A DNA stretch of 64,000 nucleotides from Chamaecyparis obtusa. Taxonomy: Eukaryota > Streptophyta > Pinopsida > Cupressales > Cupressaceae. This document shows positions 1 through 13,486 of this stretch, piece by piece. Position 1 is the stretch's first letter. Each line of letters starts with the position of its first letter. Under the pieces are notes generated by a model. The model was given only the letters and a program-made list of their open reading frames with translations. It had not been told where the DNA came from and did no database searches. Location of the stretch: assembly GCA_027943335.1 (NCBI GenBank), contig BSBK01006426.1, forward strand, positions 1 to 64,000. Reading direction: 5' to 3'. A program made the position numbers and the translations under genes.

Positions 1-2156
<2,156 letters not shown>

Positions 2157-2903
2157 TCACAGAGTGGTAGAGTAATTGGAATCCATAGACTGATGTTGCA
2201 ATACATTGGAAGCCCGAGCATTTCTCCTTTCCATGTGTGCACTTGAGAAATTGGTGATGATGGCGTGATGTGGTAGGGTAATGTGTATGATCCTCTATTT
2301 CAACACCTTCTTATCCTTTTACACTTGCATGATCTTTTTCTTCTAGGACTCGAGGTGGTCAATGCAAACTACCAACATGGCCTCAATATTAGCTATTTGT
2401 GTGAAATCTATGGTGGTCAGAGTCTTGTTATCTCTAATTTTTGTGATTTATCTTTCAAACTCTTGAGTCATTTCCTCTGCTCCTTTGATAGTTTGACTGT
2501 GTTCTTTCATAATGGCGATGTTCAAACATTTCAGGTCTTTCTGCATACTATCAGTTAGTTCTTTCAATTCATTCAATAGGTTGATAGACCCTTCATACCC
2601 TAATTTGAGAATTGAGTTTCACCACTCAATACTTTTCATTGACACATACAGAACATCATCATCTAGACCTAGGAAACCTTTTTCATCAAGAAATTTAGTT
2701 ACCCCATAGTTTTCAATTTCATGCATTTGATTCATCACGACAACCCATTTCTTCTTATCTTTTTCCCACGCAACCAATTCTGTTTCCATTTAAAAAATTG
2801 TCATAGTAACAATTTTCATGGGTTTGAATCAGCTCGGTAATGTAGTTACCTCCATGTTGAATCATTTCTTGTATCCATTTGTCAAATGCATCAATAATGA
2901 GCT
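2157..2903 (-). pseudogene. ORF-U, C-terminal segment (unknown large ORF)
   Basis: Third and last piece of a large minus-strand reading frame of unknown family. The translation keeps long protein-like runs such as METELVAWEKDKKKW (at about 2790) and EFERxxTK further on, rich in Lys, Glu, Asn and Leu and likely coiled-coil, ending at a TGA near 2157-2159. One frameshift near 2792 and several stops mark decay. Its upstream part continues exactly at 17551 once element G1 and one target copy are removed: the junction reads through in frame as ...RNKLIIDAFDKWIQEM. I recognise no domain. It could be the accessory or gag-like ORF of a large retroelement or a multi-copy plant gene. Confidence 0.6.
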
Positions 2904-3395
2904 TGATCTAAATTATGAAATTATATTACAATACCTGGTGTGATACCCGCGGTATTGTTAAATTCAATATAAAAATTGAGAAGATTAACAACAAGATTAC
3001 AAGCCAAAAAGTAGTTCTATTTCATTCACAACCTCAGTTTATAAAAAGTATGAAGGATATGAAGGGTCACAAAAATCCCTTCAAAATGAAATGAACAGTC
3101 CACAATGTTTATTACAAAATAAAAAATAAAAAATAAAACTTCAAAAACTATTTTGAAATTTATGCCTACTTCTAGAAGGCATAACTTTCTACACAACTCA
3201 AAAAAATATGCCGCTTACACCATTGGAAAGATAATCCAATATCTAGAGGCAAATTTGTGGAGTAAAAGACACCTCAAAGGAAGATGGGCCCAGAAATGCT
3301 CCAAAGACCTATGAATCTGCAAATTACTAAAAGCTATCAATACTAAAAAATTTCTACCAACCTCCTCTGAATCATCATCAATCCTATCCTGATCA
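2904..3395 (-). repeat. G1 3' LTR (left copy)
   Basis: 492 bases, TGATCT... to ...CTGATCA on the plus strand, collinear with 17206-17546. It holds about 190 bases (roughly 3130-3330) missing from the right copy. The right copy instead has a local duplication of a CAGTCCACAATG-containing unit. In element orientation it is preceded by the purine tract AAAGGGAGTAGGAA. Confidence 0.85.
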
Positions 3396-3440
3396 TTCCT
3401 ACTCCCTTTGAGAGGCAATGGGACCCATTACACTAATCTA

Positions 3441-4350
3441 CTACAACAGATGAGGAAATTGTTCTTCAATTTGTTCCTTAGTTAACCACTTGCCTTGATG
3501 AGAATGCTGACCAACTCGAACCACTCGATAGAGAGGGATGTTCTGATTTCTCAAAGTCTTTAAAATGACTTTAGTAACATGGTCAAACTGGACTAGAGCA
3601 GTTTTAGATGGATTTAACTTTGTATCTTGAATATGTTCAGTAGCTTGGGAAATGTCCAACAAAGGAGGAAAATAGGGTCTCACCAATTCCACATTGAAAA
3701 TTGGATGCAGTCCCAAAAAGGATGGAAAATTAAGTTCAAAAGCTCACCAACTTGTTTCACAATAGTATATGGGACATAAGGAAGAGGATGAAGCTTCCTC
3801 TTTGGTTTGTGAAGGCACTCAATCTAAATATGTAACCATACCCTTGTCACCAATCTAAAAATGATGAGGAGTTCTATGTTTATCATGCCTTATACATCTG
3901 ATTACTCTATTCCAAAATCTCATTAACTTACTGTTGTAGGTGTCTAATGTTATCAATGATTTTTTCTTCTTTATCTACCCTCTTTGTTAGCATTCAGTGG
4001 ACTATTAGATTGTATAATAGGCAGTGCTACATCCATAGGTGCCAATAGCTGATACCCAAGACAAACCTCAAATGGACTATGCCCTGTACTACTATGGAGT
4101 GCATAGTTGTAGTTGTATTTCACATAGGGTAAGCTTTCATCCCATGTGCAAGGATCTTTTGAATGATACATCCATAAGATATGAATGATCATTCAATTCA
4201 CGACTTCTGTCTTCCCATCTATTTGGGGATGGAATACTGTGGACTTTGTAAAATTTGTGTATATTAGTCCATAGTGCAAACCAAAAATGATTGATGAACC
4301 TTCTATCCCTACTAGAAATAATGCTTTTTGGAAATGGTACAGAGGCACCA
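3441..4350 (-). pseudogene. G1 integrase, 3' half, with chromo-like tail
   Basis: Minus-strand frames give the end of the Ty3/gypsy integrase core: FHPQIDGKTEVVN (holding the catalytic Glu), then a W-x-E-x-LPYVKYNYN region, and a C-terminal HPIFNVELVRPYFPP motif. The last 50 residues (IPLYRVVRVGQ...GKWLTKEQIEEQFPHLL, stop near 3441) resemble the degenerate chromodomain-like tail of some plant gypsy elements. At least two frame changes separate these blocks. It continues upstream at about 5640 across an insertion. In an active element, integrase would cut and join element cDNA into chromatin. Confidence 0.8.
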
Positions 4351-5640
4351 AGACATTAATCAATTTGAACACATTTTCATGACAATCCATATTGTATTGG
4401 TTAAACCCATGAAATATTTATTTGTATTTACAAACAAGGTTATTAATTTTGACATGAAATGTGAGAAGGAATTCGACACCACATTATAAACAAGAAATTG
4501 AGCCGTCATGGTAGTTGAACCATTTTGTATCTGCCAAGAAATATGTTTAAAAAGGACCAAATTGAATAGAAAGATAAGGGGGGAGAGAGAGTGAAAATAT
4601 AGAGCAAAGCCAAAAATGGCTCTCTGGCTACTGCAAGAGAGAAAAGCAAGTTGTATTTGCATATTTTAGGTTAATGAAGTTTAGTGTTGATTTGAGTCAT
4701 TTAAAACTTGCTTCTATATTTTTATCAGGTCTTGAGTTCTTGTTTGTATTTATTTTAAAACCATTTCAAGAAGCATCTAATTATCAGTTTGTTTGTGGAT
4801 TATTTCAATGGTTGTTTAAAAGGTGGTAGCTTCTTTTTGTTATATTTTCTATTGTCAAGCATCTGATATCAGGTCTGTTGGATAGAAAGACTAATTCAAG
4901 AGTCTTAATATAGTTATTAAAGTTTCTATGAAAAGTCTAGATTCAAGAACTGTTACGCATGTTTTGCAGATGGAGTGACACAAAGGGTTCTATATCCAAG
5001 TACGGTGGTGAAGATATTGTTCCAAGGTGACAAAGAAACAACTTGACAGTCCAAGGCACCTGAGAGAACCCAGTTTGCGGATTAATTTCCTTTGGCAAGG
5101 GCACAGTCCTATGGCATCAACTATTTGGAGAAAAAAATTCATTTCTGAGTGTATTATATTTATTTTTATCAAGCTTTAGAATATGATCATCATTATTGAT
5201 GCTACCGGCCTTATATTAAATCTACTATCATTTATGCAAAACCAATCAAGAATCAGTTGTCCAAGGATGAACTTTAATGGTTGAAATTTCTCATCGAGTT
5301 TGTTATTGTTTGAAGAGAGCTTGAGTTTCATTGATTGTAGTGTGTTTATTTGAATTTGCAGAGTCAGTGAAAGGGTGAATCCGATAATGGGTTGTTGTGT
5401 TATTTGGCCTGTGGTATTGATGCACGTGTTTTAAATTTTGGGCAATTCATATGCAAATGCATTTTGAAGGAAACCGTGAACATTTTTTTATCAAGATTGT
5501 GGTTCATTTTGTATTTGGAAATTCAAAATTTTCCAGAATGGTTCTTATATCCATTAAATCAATGGATAATTATTTTTGAAGATTTCTTTTGCCTTTGTTC
5601 AATATTTATGTTCATAAATTGATGATATTGATATACAGTT
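4350..5640. other. Unidentified insertion within G1 integrase
   Basis: The integrase reading stops near ...VHFGLLDAKNI (about 5640, minus strand) and resumes near ...PKSIISSRDRRF (about 4340). The roughly 1.3 kb between has no integrase similarity. It is AT-rich, has short open frames on both strands (for example 4990-5172 minus, 5392-5622 plus), and I recognise no domain, LTR end or clear target duplication. It could be a decayed transposon or captured genomic DNA. Exact ends are uncertain by about 50 bases. Confidence 0.5.
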
Positions 5641-6240
5641 TGGGAAGGTTGATGTTCTTTGCATCAAGCAAACCAAAATGAACCCAAACATGTTCAAAAA
5701 ATAGCTTGGCAGTCTCTTTTGTAGAAATCATCTTTTTATATGATGCCCATGTTAGAAAACCTATCTACCACAACATATACACAATCATGCCCCCGCCTAG
5801 CAGTTGGTAGACCACACATAAAATCCATTGAAACAGACTATCCTAGCTTATTAGGAATAGGTAATGGTAAGTATAGACCCAACTTACAGTTTGTTAGCTT
5901 TGAAATTGTACAGACTGCACAAGCTTGTATATGTGAAATGATATCCTACTTCATTTTTGATAGCAGTAGTCTTACCAATACCAAAATGTCCTACAATACG
6001 ACTGTAGTGAGCTTCCCATTTTTTTTCTTTTGTTCCTTGGTGGGTACACATATATGACCAATATGGAAAAGTAACCCATCCTACAAGTGAAAATCAAAGA
6101 CAAACTTTCCTTCTACCAAATTACTATAGATGTTAGCAAAATCAAGGTCAGTACCATATAGTTGTTCCCAAGTGGATGATTGATGGCCACATGAATCCAA
6201 CATTATTGTCAAACCTGCAATTGGAGGCCTACTCAAACAA
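5640..6240 (-). pseudogene. G1 integrase, 5' half (zinc finger and first core Asp)
   Basis: Minus-strand translation shows a degraded His/Cys zinc-binding region (about 5900-6060), then [24 protein letters not shown] (about 5725-5825), the hallmark start of the Ty3/gypsy integrase catalytic core, with both the upstream MDF Asp and the VVVDRF Asp readable. The core continues as KETAKLFFEHVWVHFGL before the insertion at about 5640. Several stops are present. It joins the 3' half at 3441-4350. Confidence 0.75.
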
Positions 6241-6700
6241 TCTACCACTTTGTTACTGCTTCCTTTTTTATGATGAATGTTGAGGTGAAATTGGTGTATA
6301 TAAGTTGATCACCTTTGATGTCTATCATTCTATAGCTTCCCTTGTGTTTACAATAATTGAAGTGGTTTATGGTCTGTATGTATAATAGTTTCCTTTCCCA
6401 GTATATAATTTTTCCATTGTTTGCAAGCTTGAACAATGGCATACAACTCCTTGTCATAGGTGGGGTACCTACGCACTATATAAAAAAAGAAGCACTATGA
6501 TAGGCAACAAGATGCCCATGTTGCATGATTACCAAACCAAGATCATAATCAGATGCATTTGTTTCTATCTCAAATGATTGTTGTAGATATGGGAGGACCA
6601 ATACTAGTTCTAAACATAATCTTTTCTTTAACTCCTCAAATTCTCATTGCTTTGCCTCTGTCCACTGAAATTTTTCTTGTGCTCCACCCCTTAGTGATTG
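6241..6700 (-). pseudogene. G1 RNase H domain (decayed)
   Basis: Minus-strand reading gives FEIETNASDYDLGLVIMQHG followed by HLVAYHSAS, the conserved opening of gypsy RNase H, where the first catalytic Asp (usually ETDAS) is Asn here. The rest is broken by stops. RNase H removes the RNA strand during reverse transcription. It lies between reverse transcriptase and integrase as expected. Confidence 0.7.
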
Positions 6701-7440
6701 ATTAAGAGGCCATGATATATGTGAGAAACCAAACACAAATCTGTGATAGAAGTTGGCTAAGCCCAAGAAGCTACAAAGCTATGTGAAAGGTTTAGGAGAT
6801 TTCCAATCTCTAATTATTTGAATCTTTGTTGGGTCAACATGAAAACCCTTAGTATTAATGATATACCCTAAGTATTGAATACTCTTCATACCAAAAGATC
6901 ACTTCTCAATGTTGGCATAAAGTTTGTATTTTTGTAGAGTTGAAAGCACTTGTTCAACATGTTGCAAATGCTCAGACCAAGTCTTGCTAAACATGAGTAT
7001 GTCATCCAAATAAACAACCACAAAAGAATCAATGAATGGTCTAAGCACATCATTCATCACCTCATAAATGTGGTTGGGGCATTTGTTAGGACAAAATGCA
7101 TGACCAACCATTCAAAAACACCTTCCTTAGGTTTAAATGTAGTCTTCCACACATCTGCTAGATCAATTGGTACTTGGTGGTATCCAGACTTCAAGTCAAT
7201 TTTTGTAAAGAAATTAGCCCCCCTAATTTGGTCCAACAAATCATCAATTCGAGGGATTGGATATCTATTCTTTACAAAGATTTTTTTCAATACCCTATAA
7301 TCAATACAAAGTATCCATGTCCCGTCTTTCTTTTTAGCAAGGACAATTGGACTACCACAAGGTGAAGCACTCGGATGAATGTGTCCTTTCTGAATCAACT
7401 CTTTAATTTGTCTCTTAATCTCATCTTTTTCCAAAACTGA
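6700..7440 (-). pseudogene. G1 reverse transcriptase
   Basis: Two overlapping minus-strand frames (7434-7057 and 7111-6899) cover the RT fingers and palm. I read [47 protein letters not shown] (first catalytic Asp), a thumb-proximal NAPTTFM, and the active-site box [13 protein letters not shown] frame change falls between the NAPTTFMR segment and the next one. Motifs, order and spacing match Ty3/gypsy RT. A KKDG-less connection and stops downstream show it is dead. Confidence 0.88.
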
Positions 7441-8070
7441 CCTCCTATATATTGGCTCATGTGGTAGTGGTGTGCCTATGATTAAATTAATAGAGTGCTT
7501 GACTTAACAGTGTGTTGGAACTCTCACTGGTGGTTTAAACACACTATGATATTCTTTCAAAATTTTATCCATCCGATCTTTTTTATTGTCTATTATGGTT
7601 ACCTTAGCATGTGTATTAAGAACAATTGACTTTGTTTGTTCAGGGTGAATCATGAGTAGAACAAAAGCTCAATTTTGAGCAATCAAGCATTTACATTGTT
7701 TATCACTAATTAAAGAAGAAATTTGTGTTGGACATACCTTTAGTATTCGATACCTCTTCCCACCAAGCTTGACTGTAACACTATGTGGCTTGGAATCATA
7801 CACCCCATGCCCCTAATACATGTATGGCTTCCCTAGAAAGACATCACATACATCCCACGGTGCTACATCACATATCACTTCATCCCTAAAAGGATTGATT
7901 GAATATGACAGATGACACTAATGATTTATTTGAATATCTTGTCCCTCATTTACCCATCCCATAGAGTATGGTTATGGGTTTCTTGTCACTTTCAAATTTA
8001 ACCTTTTGACTGTCTCCCTAGAGATCAAATTCTTTTGACTCCCACTATCAACAATAAATTGCAAAGGCTT
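7441..8070 (-). pseudogene. G1 aspartic protease and linker
   Basis: Minus-strand reading begins with PLQFIVDSGSQKNLISRE (about 8015-8070), the retropepsin catalytic loop with an intact D-S-G, and continues to a second conserved block, APWDVCDVFLGKPYM (about 7810-7860). Stops interrupt the middle and the linker to RT. The domain would process the Gag-Pol polyprotein. It follows the gag zinc-binding region directly, as in Ty3/gypsy. Confidence 0.72.
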
Positions 8071-8627
8071 TCAATCAACCCACATTTGTGAATTAAAAAG
8101 TCTCTCTTCATCTTCACAAGGCAATAATTTAGCATTTGCAACTATGACATATGGGTTTTCTTCTATGATGGAATCATTTTCCTCTTTCCCGGAGTTATCT
8201 ATTGGTGACAATTCAGGTTTAGTTTCCTCTCCTCGTATTTTTGTCATCAAATTTTTAATTCTTCGACAATCCTTTGTATTATGGGTTGGGGACTTATGCA
8301 TCTCACACCACATTCTTGTATCTATTTGTGTCTTTTTAGCAGCCCACCATGTTTTCTTTGGTGAATTTGAATGAGGCTCCTTGGTCACCTGTTTTCCTAC
8401 AAATTTATTGCCACCTTCAACCCTTGGCTTATTATTTGCAAAGTAGTCCCTCTTCCCTTTCTGCTTGAATTTTTCTTCAATTTTTGTAGCATATTTATAG
8501 GCAATTTCCAATGTCTCAATATTAAAAAATTCCATCTCTATTTGAGTATACCTATGAAGTCCAGTACGATATTTCAAAATTCAATGCTTCTCTGAATCCT
8601 CAATACCAAGTTTTGTTGAAAGTGAAT
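8071..8627 (-). pseudogene. G1 gag, C-terminal part with CHHC-like knuckle
   Basis: A 168-residue open frame (8577-8071) contains the end of the gag core (EIAYKYATKIEEKFKQKG), a basic linker, and WCEMHKSPTHNTKDCR, a variant zinc knuckle seen in plant gypsy gags (C-x3-H-x4-H-x4-C). It ends close to the protease. Upstream the frame is cut at 8632 by element G2; the gag N-terminus resumes at 16572. Confidence 0.8.
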
Positions 8628-8632
8628 GGAAT

Positions 8633-10271
8633 TGGTGCAGGAGCACCCAAGGGTTGACTGATTTAATCCTATTTCTTTTCTTTGTGTAAGACCTCAAAGG
8701 CATGTGTATATTTTTCATAAGGTCATGTTCACTATAGTGTGTGAATCCAATAGGGATCAGAGGTCAAGTTAGGTCCTAAGTCTTAGGCTATTGCATCTTT
8801 GGGGCTTAATTGTTAAAAGCCTCTTGCTTGGTTATTTGATTTTTAATAATGTCATCATGATGTAATTAGGGATAGCATGTGTTATAATTCATGTTGAAAT
8901 CTATAATGGAGTCTAGGATAAGCTAGGAGGAGAGCAAAGTCATTTTTGAAGGAATTTGTAAAACTTGCTAAAATGTTGCAAAAAATTGCTTAGCAACTTT
9001 TGCAACTTTTCAAAGTTGCTCAGACAACTCTGTCCAAACACACACCAATGACATAGGAGATCCCTAAATTCAACCAAAGACAAGACTTTGAATATTTAAG
9101 TTAACATTGGACCTAATCCCAAGGTTGGATGTTGGAAGTATGGATTTTTGGCTTTGAGCAATAAAATAATGCATGATTTTGTGTGAATCTTGGTAGTTAC
9201 AGAGTTGCAGAAGTATGTTTTGGATTGAAATGTGAACTGTAACCCATGAAAATATTAGATTGTGATCTTTCCTTTCATTTTTTGTCATTATTTTAGTATT
9301 TTTTTTTCTTTCATTTGTCTGTACAAATTCTTTGTATTTGCACCTATTCACTGGTTCAAACTAGGCAGTTGATAGAGATGGAGACCTAGCTCACTATCCC
9401 ATCATTTAATCTATACAACCTCTTTGGGATAGTGATTATACTCCATGTAAATACACTATATATAATATTGGTCCCTCAAATGCATGGGAGGAATATTAAA
9501 AGTCTTTCCCTAGGTGAGCCTGTTCTGAGCCTGGCTAGGAAAGACTAAGCTATAACATTGATATCTTGCAGGGGTGTTCATAAATCTATGTATTAGGGAT
9601 TGGAGGTCTAAGGTAGAGATCTTACTAAGATCTAGTGAAGAAGAGAGGGTCTAAACAATCCATTTTGGTTACCCAATACTTGTAGACAAATCAAGAAGCG
9701 AGAGGAGCCCTTAAACCCTCCCAAAACACTCATTTTTGGTTAGGGCATTATAAGAAAGGGTGAAACCCTAAAATCTCAAAAATATATGAGAGGTTGATCA
9801 CTGAAACAAGAATCCACAAGAAATTTATAGGTTTATTTAGTAAAAACTTGGTGCAAGGTCCTATTTTCTCAAAATAGGAGACCTAATAGGGGCTCTTCCT
9901 TGTAGGTCTATTTTGTGAATAATTCATGAAATCGGTAAAGGAGATAGGTAAAGAGGGAATTCCAAAACCCCTAAATGGAAAAAGTGAAATGTCTATGAAC
10001 ACATCATCACCTCTACAAGATTTCATATCAACATTAGAGGTGGAAATTTTTTAGATGGCAATAAGGGCTAGTGTGTGGGAAAGCTAAAGAAGAACCAAGA
10101 ACTTAGCAAGTCTTGGTAGTCTTTTCTTGATAGTTGGGTTGGTTAGTTGTCTAGGGGATAAAGGCCCTAGAGGATATCCTATAGGTCATTAGGTATCAAG
10201 AGAGAGCACCCCAAGGTAATTTATGAGACCTAGGCATGGGCTTGTGATTGTCTCATCCAACCTCCCTGTTA
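8633..10271 (+). repeat. G2 5' LTR
   Basis: 1639 bases, collinear with 14927-16566 throughout. The end TCCCTGTTA corresponds to TCCCTCTCA in the 3' copy, so the terminal CA has decayed to TA. It would carry the element promoter and polyadenylation signals; I cannot place them securely. Confidence 0.95.
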
Positions 10272-10274
10272 GAT

Positions 10275-10287
10275 TGGTATTAGAGCC
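10275..10287 (+). promoter_or_regulatory. G2 primer-binding site, initiator-Met tRNA type
   Basis: TGGTATTAGAGCC lies three bases after the 5' LTR and matches the plant initiator-methionine tRNA 3' complement TGGTATCAGAGCC with one change. This is where minus-strand cDNA synthesis would start. Confidence 0.88.
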
Positions 10288-10339
10288 CCAACAAGATATA
10301 GGATAAATAAGTGCATGTTAGAGTTTGAATCTAATGGAT

Positions 10340-11506
10340 CCTCTAAGATGGTGACCAATGAAAAATTGACCAAGAAGGCCGAAGACTAGGAGGAATAAAA
10401 TAGACAGTTGAGAGAAAGAATAGACCAACTAGCCAAGAAGTTGGAAGCATTGGAAGATAGAACATAGGAGGTAAATAAAAGGATAGATGAGAAGGAAGGG
10501 AAGGAAAAGGAAATAGAGGATGAAGTGCATGAACTTGATCCAGTAGTGGAACAAGAACCTTTCCTAAAAGCCTTGAAAGCCCCAAGTGGAAAAGCATTAG
10601 AGGGTGTACCACTTTTTAGTGGAAAAATGGAACTAGACCCAGTCATTTATTGGATGTAATAAGTGAAGCTCAGAAGGTGGGAGTAGCTAAGTCAAGGCTT
10701 AGAGGCTTTTCTCTTACATGGTGGAAGTTTTTCCAAATAGAGAGAGAAAAAGAAGGGAAAAGCCCATAGCCACATGGAGAGGAATGGTAGCCAAGGTTAG
10801 AGAAGCCTCTATGCTAGAAGATTATGAAATCTAGTTACACAAAATGAGATAGAGTCTAAGACAAAAGGATATTGATGTCAACACTTACATCAAGGAGTTC
10901 CAAAGGTTGTGCCTAAGGTCTAAGGTATTGGAAGAAGAAATAATTAAGGTTGCCAAATATCTTAATGGCTTGAAGTGGTCTATTCAAGAGGAGATGAGTC
11001 TCCTAAATCCTAAAATAGTGCATCAGTGCTATCAATTTGCACTAAAGATAGAGGAAAAGGGTAGAAGAAAACAAGACTCCAACTCAAGGAATAAAGGCAG
11101 AGGAAGAGACCAAAGAGGTCATAGAGGTGGTCACCAAGGAAGAGGGACTGATCAAAGAAGCCAAGGAGAGTCTAAAATTGTTGAGAAAGGTGGTGAGAAA
11201 AGCTCTATAGGAACATATAGTAGAGGTAGAGGTACTCATGAAGGTTCTAATAGGGGAATATGTGTAGGAAGAAGTAGTTCTTATTTTGCTAGCATGAAGT
11301 GCTATAACTATGGACATATGGGACATCTAGCTTATAGGTGTCCAGAGAAGGAATCTACTTCCAATTCAGAGAAGAGAGTGGCATATGCACAAGAGGACTC
11401 ATCAAGTGTCAAGTCACCAGAGGTAAGTCACATAGAATTAGAGATGGGAGAGAACCTTATGTTTAGAAGGGTCTTGATAGGACAATTAGTGAAAGAAGAA
11501 CCATAA
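10340..11506 (+). pseudogene. G2 gag
   Basis: Reading from ATG near 10348 (MVTNEKLTKKAED) gives a charged coiled-coil-like N-terminus, then a capsid-like region with several stops to about 10900. An open 199-residue frame follows (10907-11506). That part has the gag core end (ALKIEEKGRRKQ), an Arg/Gly-rich nucleic-acid-binding linker, and the knuckle CYNYGHMGHLAYRC. The second Cys of the usual C-x2-C-x4-H-x4-C is Tyr, so zinc binding is probably lost. Gag would form the cytoplasmic virus-like particle. Confidence 0.85.
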
Positions 11507-11992
11507 AAGAGGAAATTCCTATTTAGAATTAGGTGTAAGATCATTGGTAAGGTGTGTAAGGTGATTGTGAATTTTGGCTCCACAAAAAATATCATTCTAG
11601 AGGAAGTAGTTAAGAAGCTCAACTTGAAAAAGATACCCCATAGCAATCCCTACAAGGTGACATGGTTGAAAAAAGGACAAAGTGTCCTAGTGAATGAGTA
11701 GACATGGGTTGAATTCTCCATTGGAGGATAGAAGGAAAAATTGTTATGTGATGTGTTACCCATGGATGCATGCCATCTCTTATTAGGAAGACCATGGAAA
11801 TATGATAGAGAATCCATGTATGATGGAAAAGGGAAACTTGTTACATTTGAGAAAGATAACAAAACATTCAAAATCTAGTCCTTGATGGATGATGATGAAG
11901 TTCACACAAAGACTCCTAGTGTGTTGCTTAGTAGTGGAAAATAATTAGTGAATATTCTTCAAGAAGAAGATAGTTAGGGGTATGCCATAGTT
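11507..11992 (+). pseudogene. G2 aspartic protease
   Basis: Reads KVIVNFGSTKNIILEEVVKK (about 11550-11610), where the usual catalytic V-D-S-G-S has become V-N-F-G-S: the catalytic Asp is Asn. The second landmark, CDVLPMDACHLLLGRPW (about 11735-11795), is well kept. TAG stops fall at 11699 and 11730 and after KTFKI. Order gag-protease-RT is normal. Confidence 0.82.
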
Positions 11993-12830
11993 GTGAAGCC
12001 CAAGGAAGAGGAAAAGCATAGACAAGCACCTATACCAGTGGAGATTCAAGATTTTCTTGGGAGATATAAGGATATAGTCAGTGATGGTACACCTACAACC
12101 CTACCTCCTAAGAGGTCTATATTTCATCAAATAGACTTCATACCAGGGGCCTTATTACCAAATAAAGAAGCTTACAAGCTCACACTAGAGAAGAACCAAG
12201 AAGTGGCAATTCAAGTATAAGAATTACTTAATCAAGGTCTAATAAGGAAAAACATCAGTCCATGTGTAGTACCAGTGGTCTTGGCATAAAAAAAAGGTGG
12301 TAAGTGGAGACTTTGCACTGATTCCAGGGAAATAAATAGGATTACTATTAGATATAGATTCCCTATACCTAGGATAGATGATCTAATGGATTGGCTTGGA
12401 GGAGCTCAATACTTCACTAAGTTGGATCTTAAAATTGGATACCATCAAATTAGGATAAAGGATGGGGATGAATGGAATACAACCTTCAAAACCAATGAAG
12501 GGTTGTATGAGTGGCTTTTTATGCTGATTGGGTTGACTAATTCCCCTAGCACATTCATGAGATTGATGAATAAAGTGATAAAGGACTATATAGGAAGATT
12601 TCTGGTGGTATATCTTGATGATATACTTATCTTCAACAAGATAAAAGAGGAACACCTTAAGAATTTGGAGGTTGTGCTCAAAAGACTACATGAAGAACAA
12701 TTATCAACTAACTTGGAAAAGTGTGAGTTCTTCAAGCAAGAACTTGTATACTTGGGATTTGTAGTTTCTGAAGGTACATTGAAGATGGATCCAAGAAAGG
12801 TGGAAGTTATCCTAAACTAGCCTACACCAA
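11993..12830 (+). pseudogene. G2 reverse transcriptase
   Basis: Collinear RT with stops where Gln or Trp is expected (TAA in ...AIQV-stop-ELLNQG, another in VVLA-stop-KKGGKW). Recognised blocks are [43 protein letters not shown] (first catalytic Asp), [13 protein letters not shown] and [10 protein letters not shown] (the YLDD box, at 12611-12622). The frame 12386-12820 is open through the palm and ends ...VEVILN-stop at a lost Trp. Length and motif spacing are typical of Ty3/gypsy. Confidence 0.92.
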
Positions 12831-13486
12831 CCACATGGATAGAAGTCAGGAGTTTTCATGGCTTATCCCAATTCTATAGGAAATCCATAAGGAATTTCAG
12901 TGGCATTTATGCACTAGTGCTAGACACTATTAAAGGTGGGTTGAAAACCAAGTTCAAATGGACTCAAGAGGCAAGCAAAGCATTTGAGAGGTTGAAGCAG
13001 AAAGTATCCACCCAAATTATTCTCCTATTACAAATCTTTGATAAGTTGTTTTCCTTGGAGTGTGATGCAAGTGGAGTGGAAGTAGGAGTATTGAGTCAAG
13101 AGGATAGACCAATAGCCTTCTTTAGCGAGAAGCTCAATGAAGATGAAAAGAAGTATTCAGCCTATAAATTAGAACTATATGCCTTAGTGCAGTCACTTAG
13201 GAAATGGAGGCACTATCTCCTACCTAAAGAGTTTGTGGTGTTCCAAGACAACCAAGCCTTAAGTTACATCAATACACAAGACAAGATTAGCAATAGACAC
13301 CTAAAATGGATGGAATACCTACAAGCCTTCACATTTACTATCAAGCAGAAGAAGAGAAAATTGAATAAGGTGGAAGATGCATTCAATAGGAGGTTGTTGA
13401 TAGTCAAGGAAGTCCAACTCCAAACCATTGGCATAGAGAGCTTTAAAGACATCTACAAGGATGATGAGGAATTATCAGAGGCTTAG
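12831..13486 (+). pseudogene. G2 RNase H domain
   Basis: Open from 12917 to 13486. It shows the connection block (FKWTQEASKAFERLKQK) and SLECDASGVEVGVLSQ, with the first RNase H Asp. YSAYKLELYALVQSLRKWRHYL carries the conserved Glu, VVFQDNQALSYIN the Asp, and it ends with HLKWMEYLQAF and the ALSRR equivalent (here DAFNRR). The four catalytic positions look intact even though flanking stops kill the polyprotein. Confidence 0.9.

Noticed and set aside
10275..10287. tRNA genes at the primer-binding sites
   Set aside because: Only the 12-14 bases complementary to the initiator tRNA 3' end are present; no cloverleaf arms around them.
10343..10646. Antisense open frames over G2 gag and LTR
   Set aside because: Composition mirrors the sense gag frame; no start context, family or independent signal.
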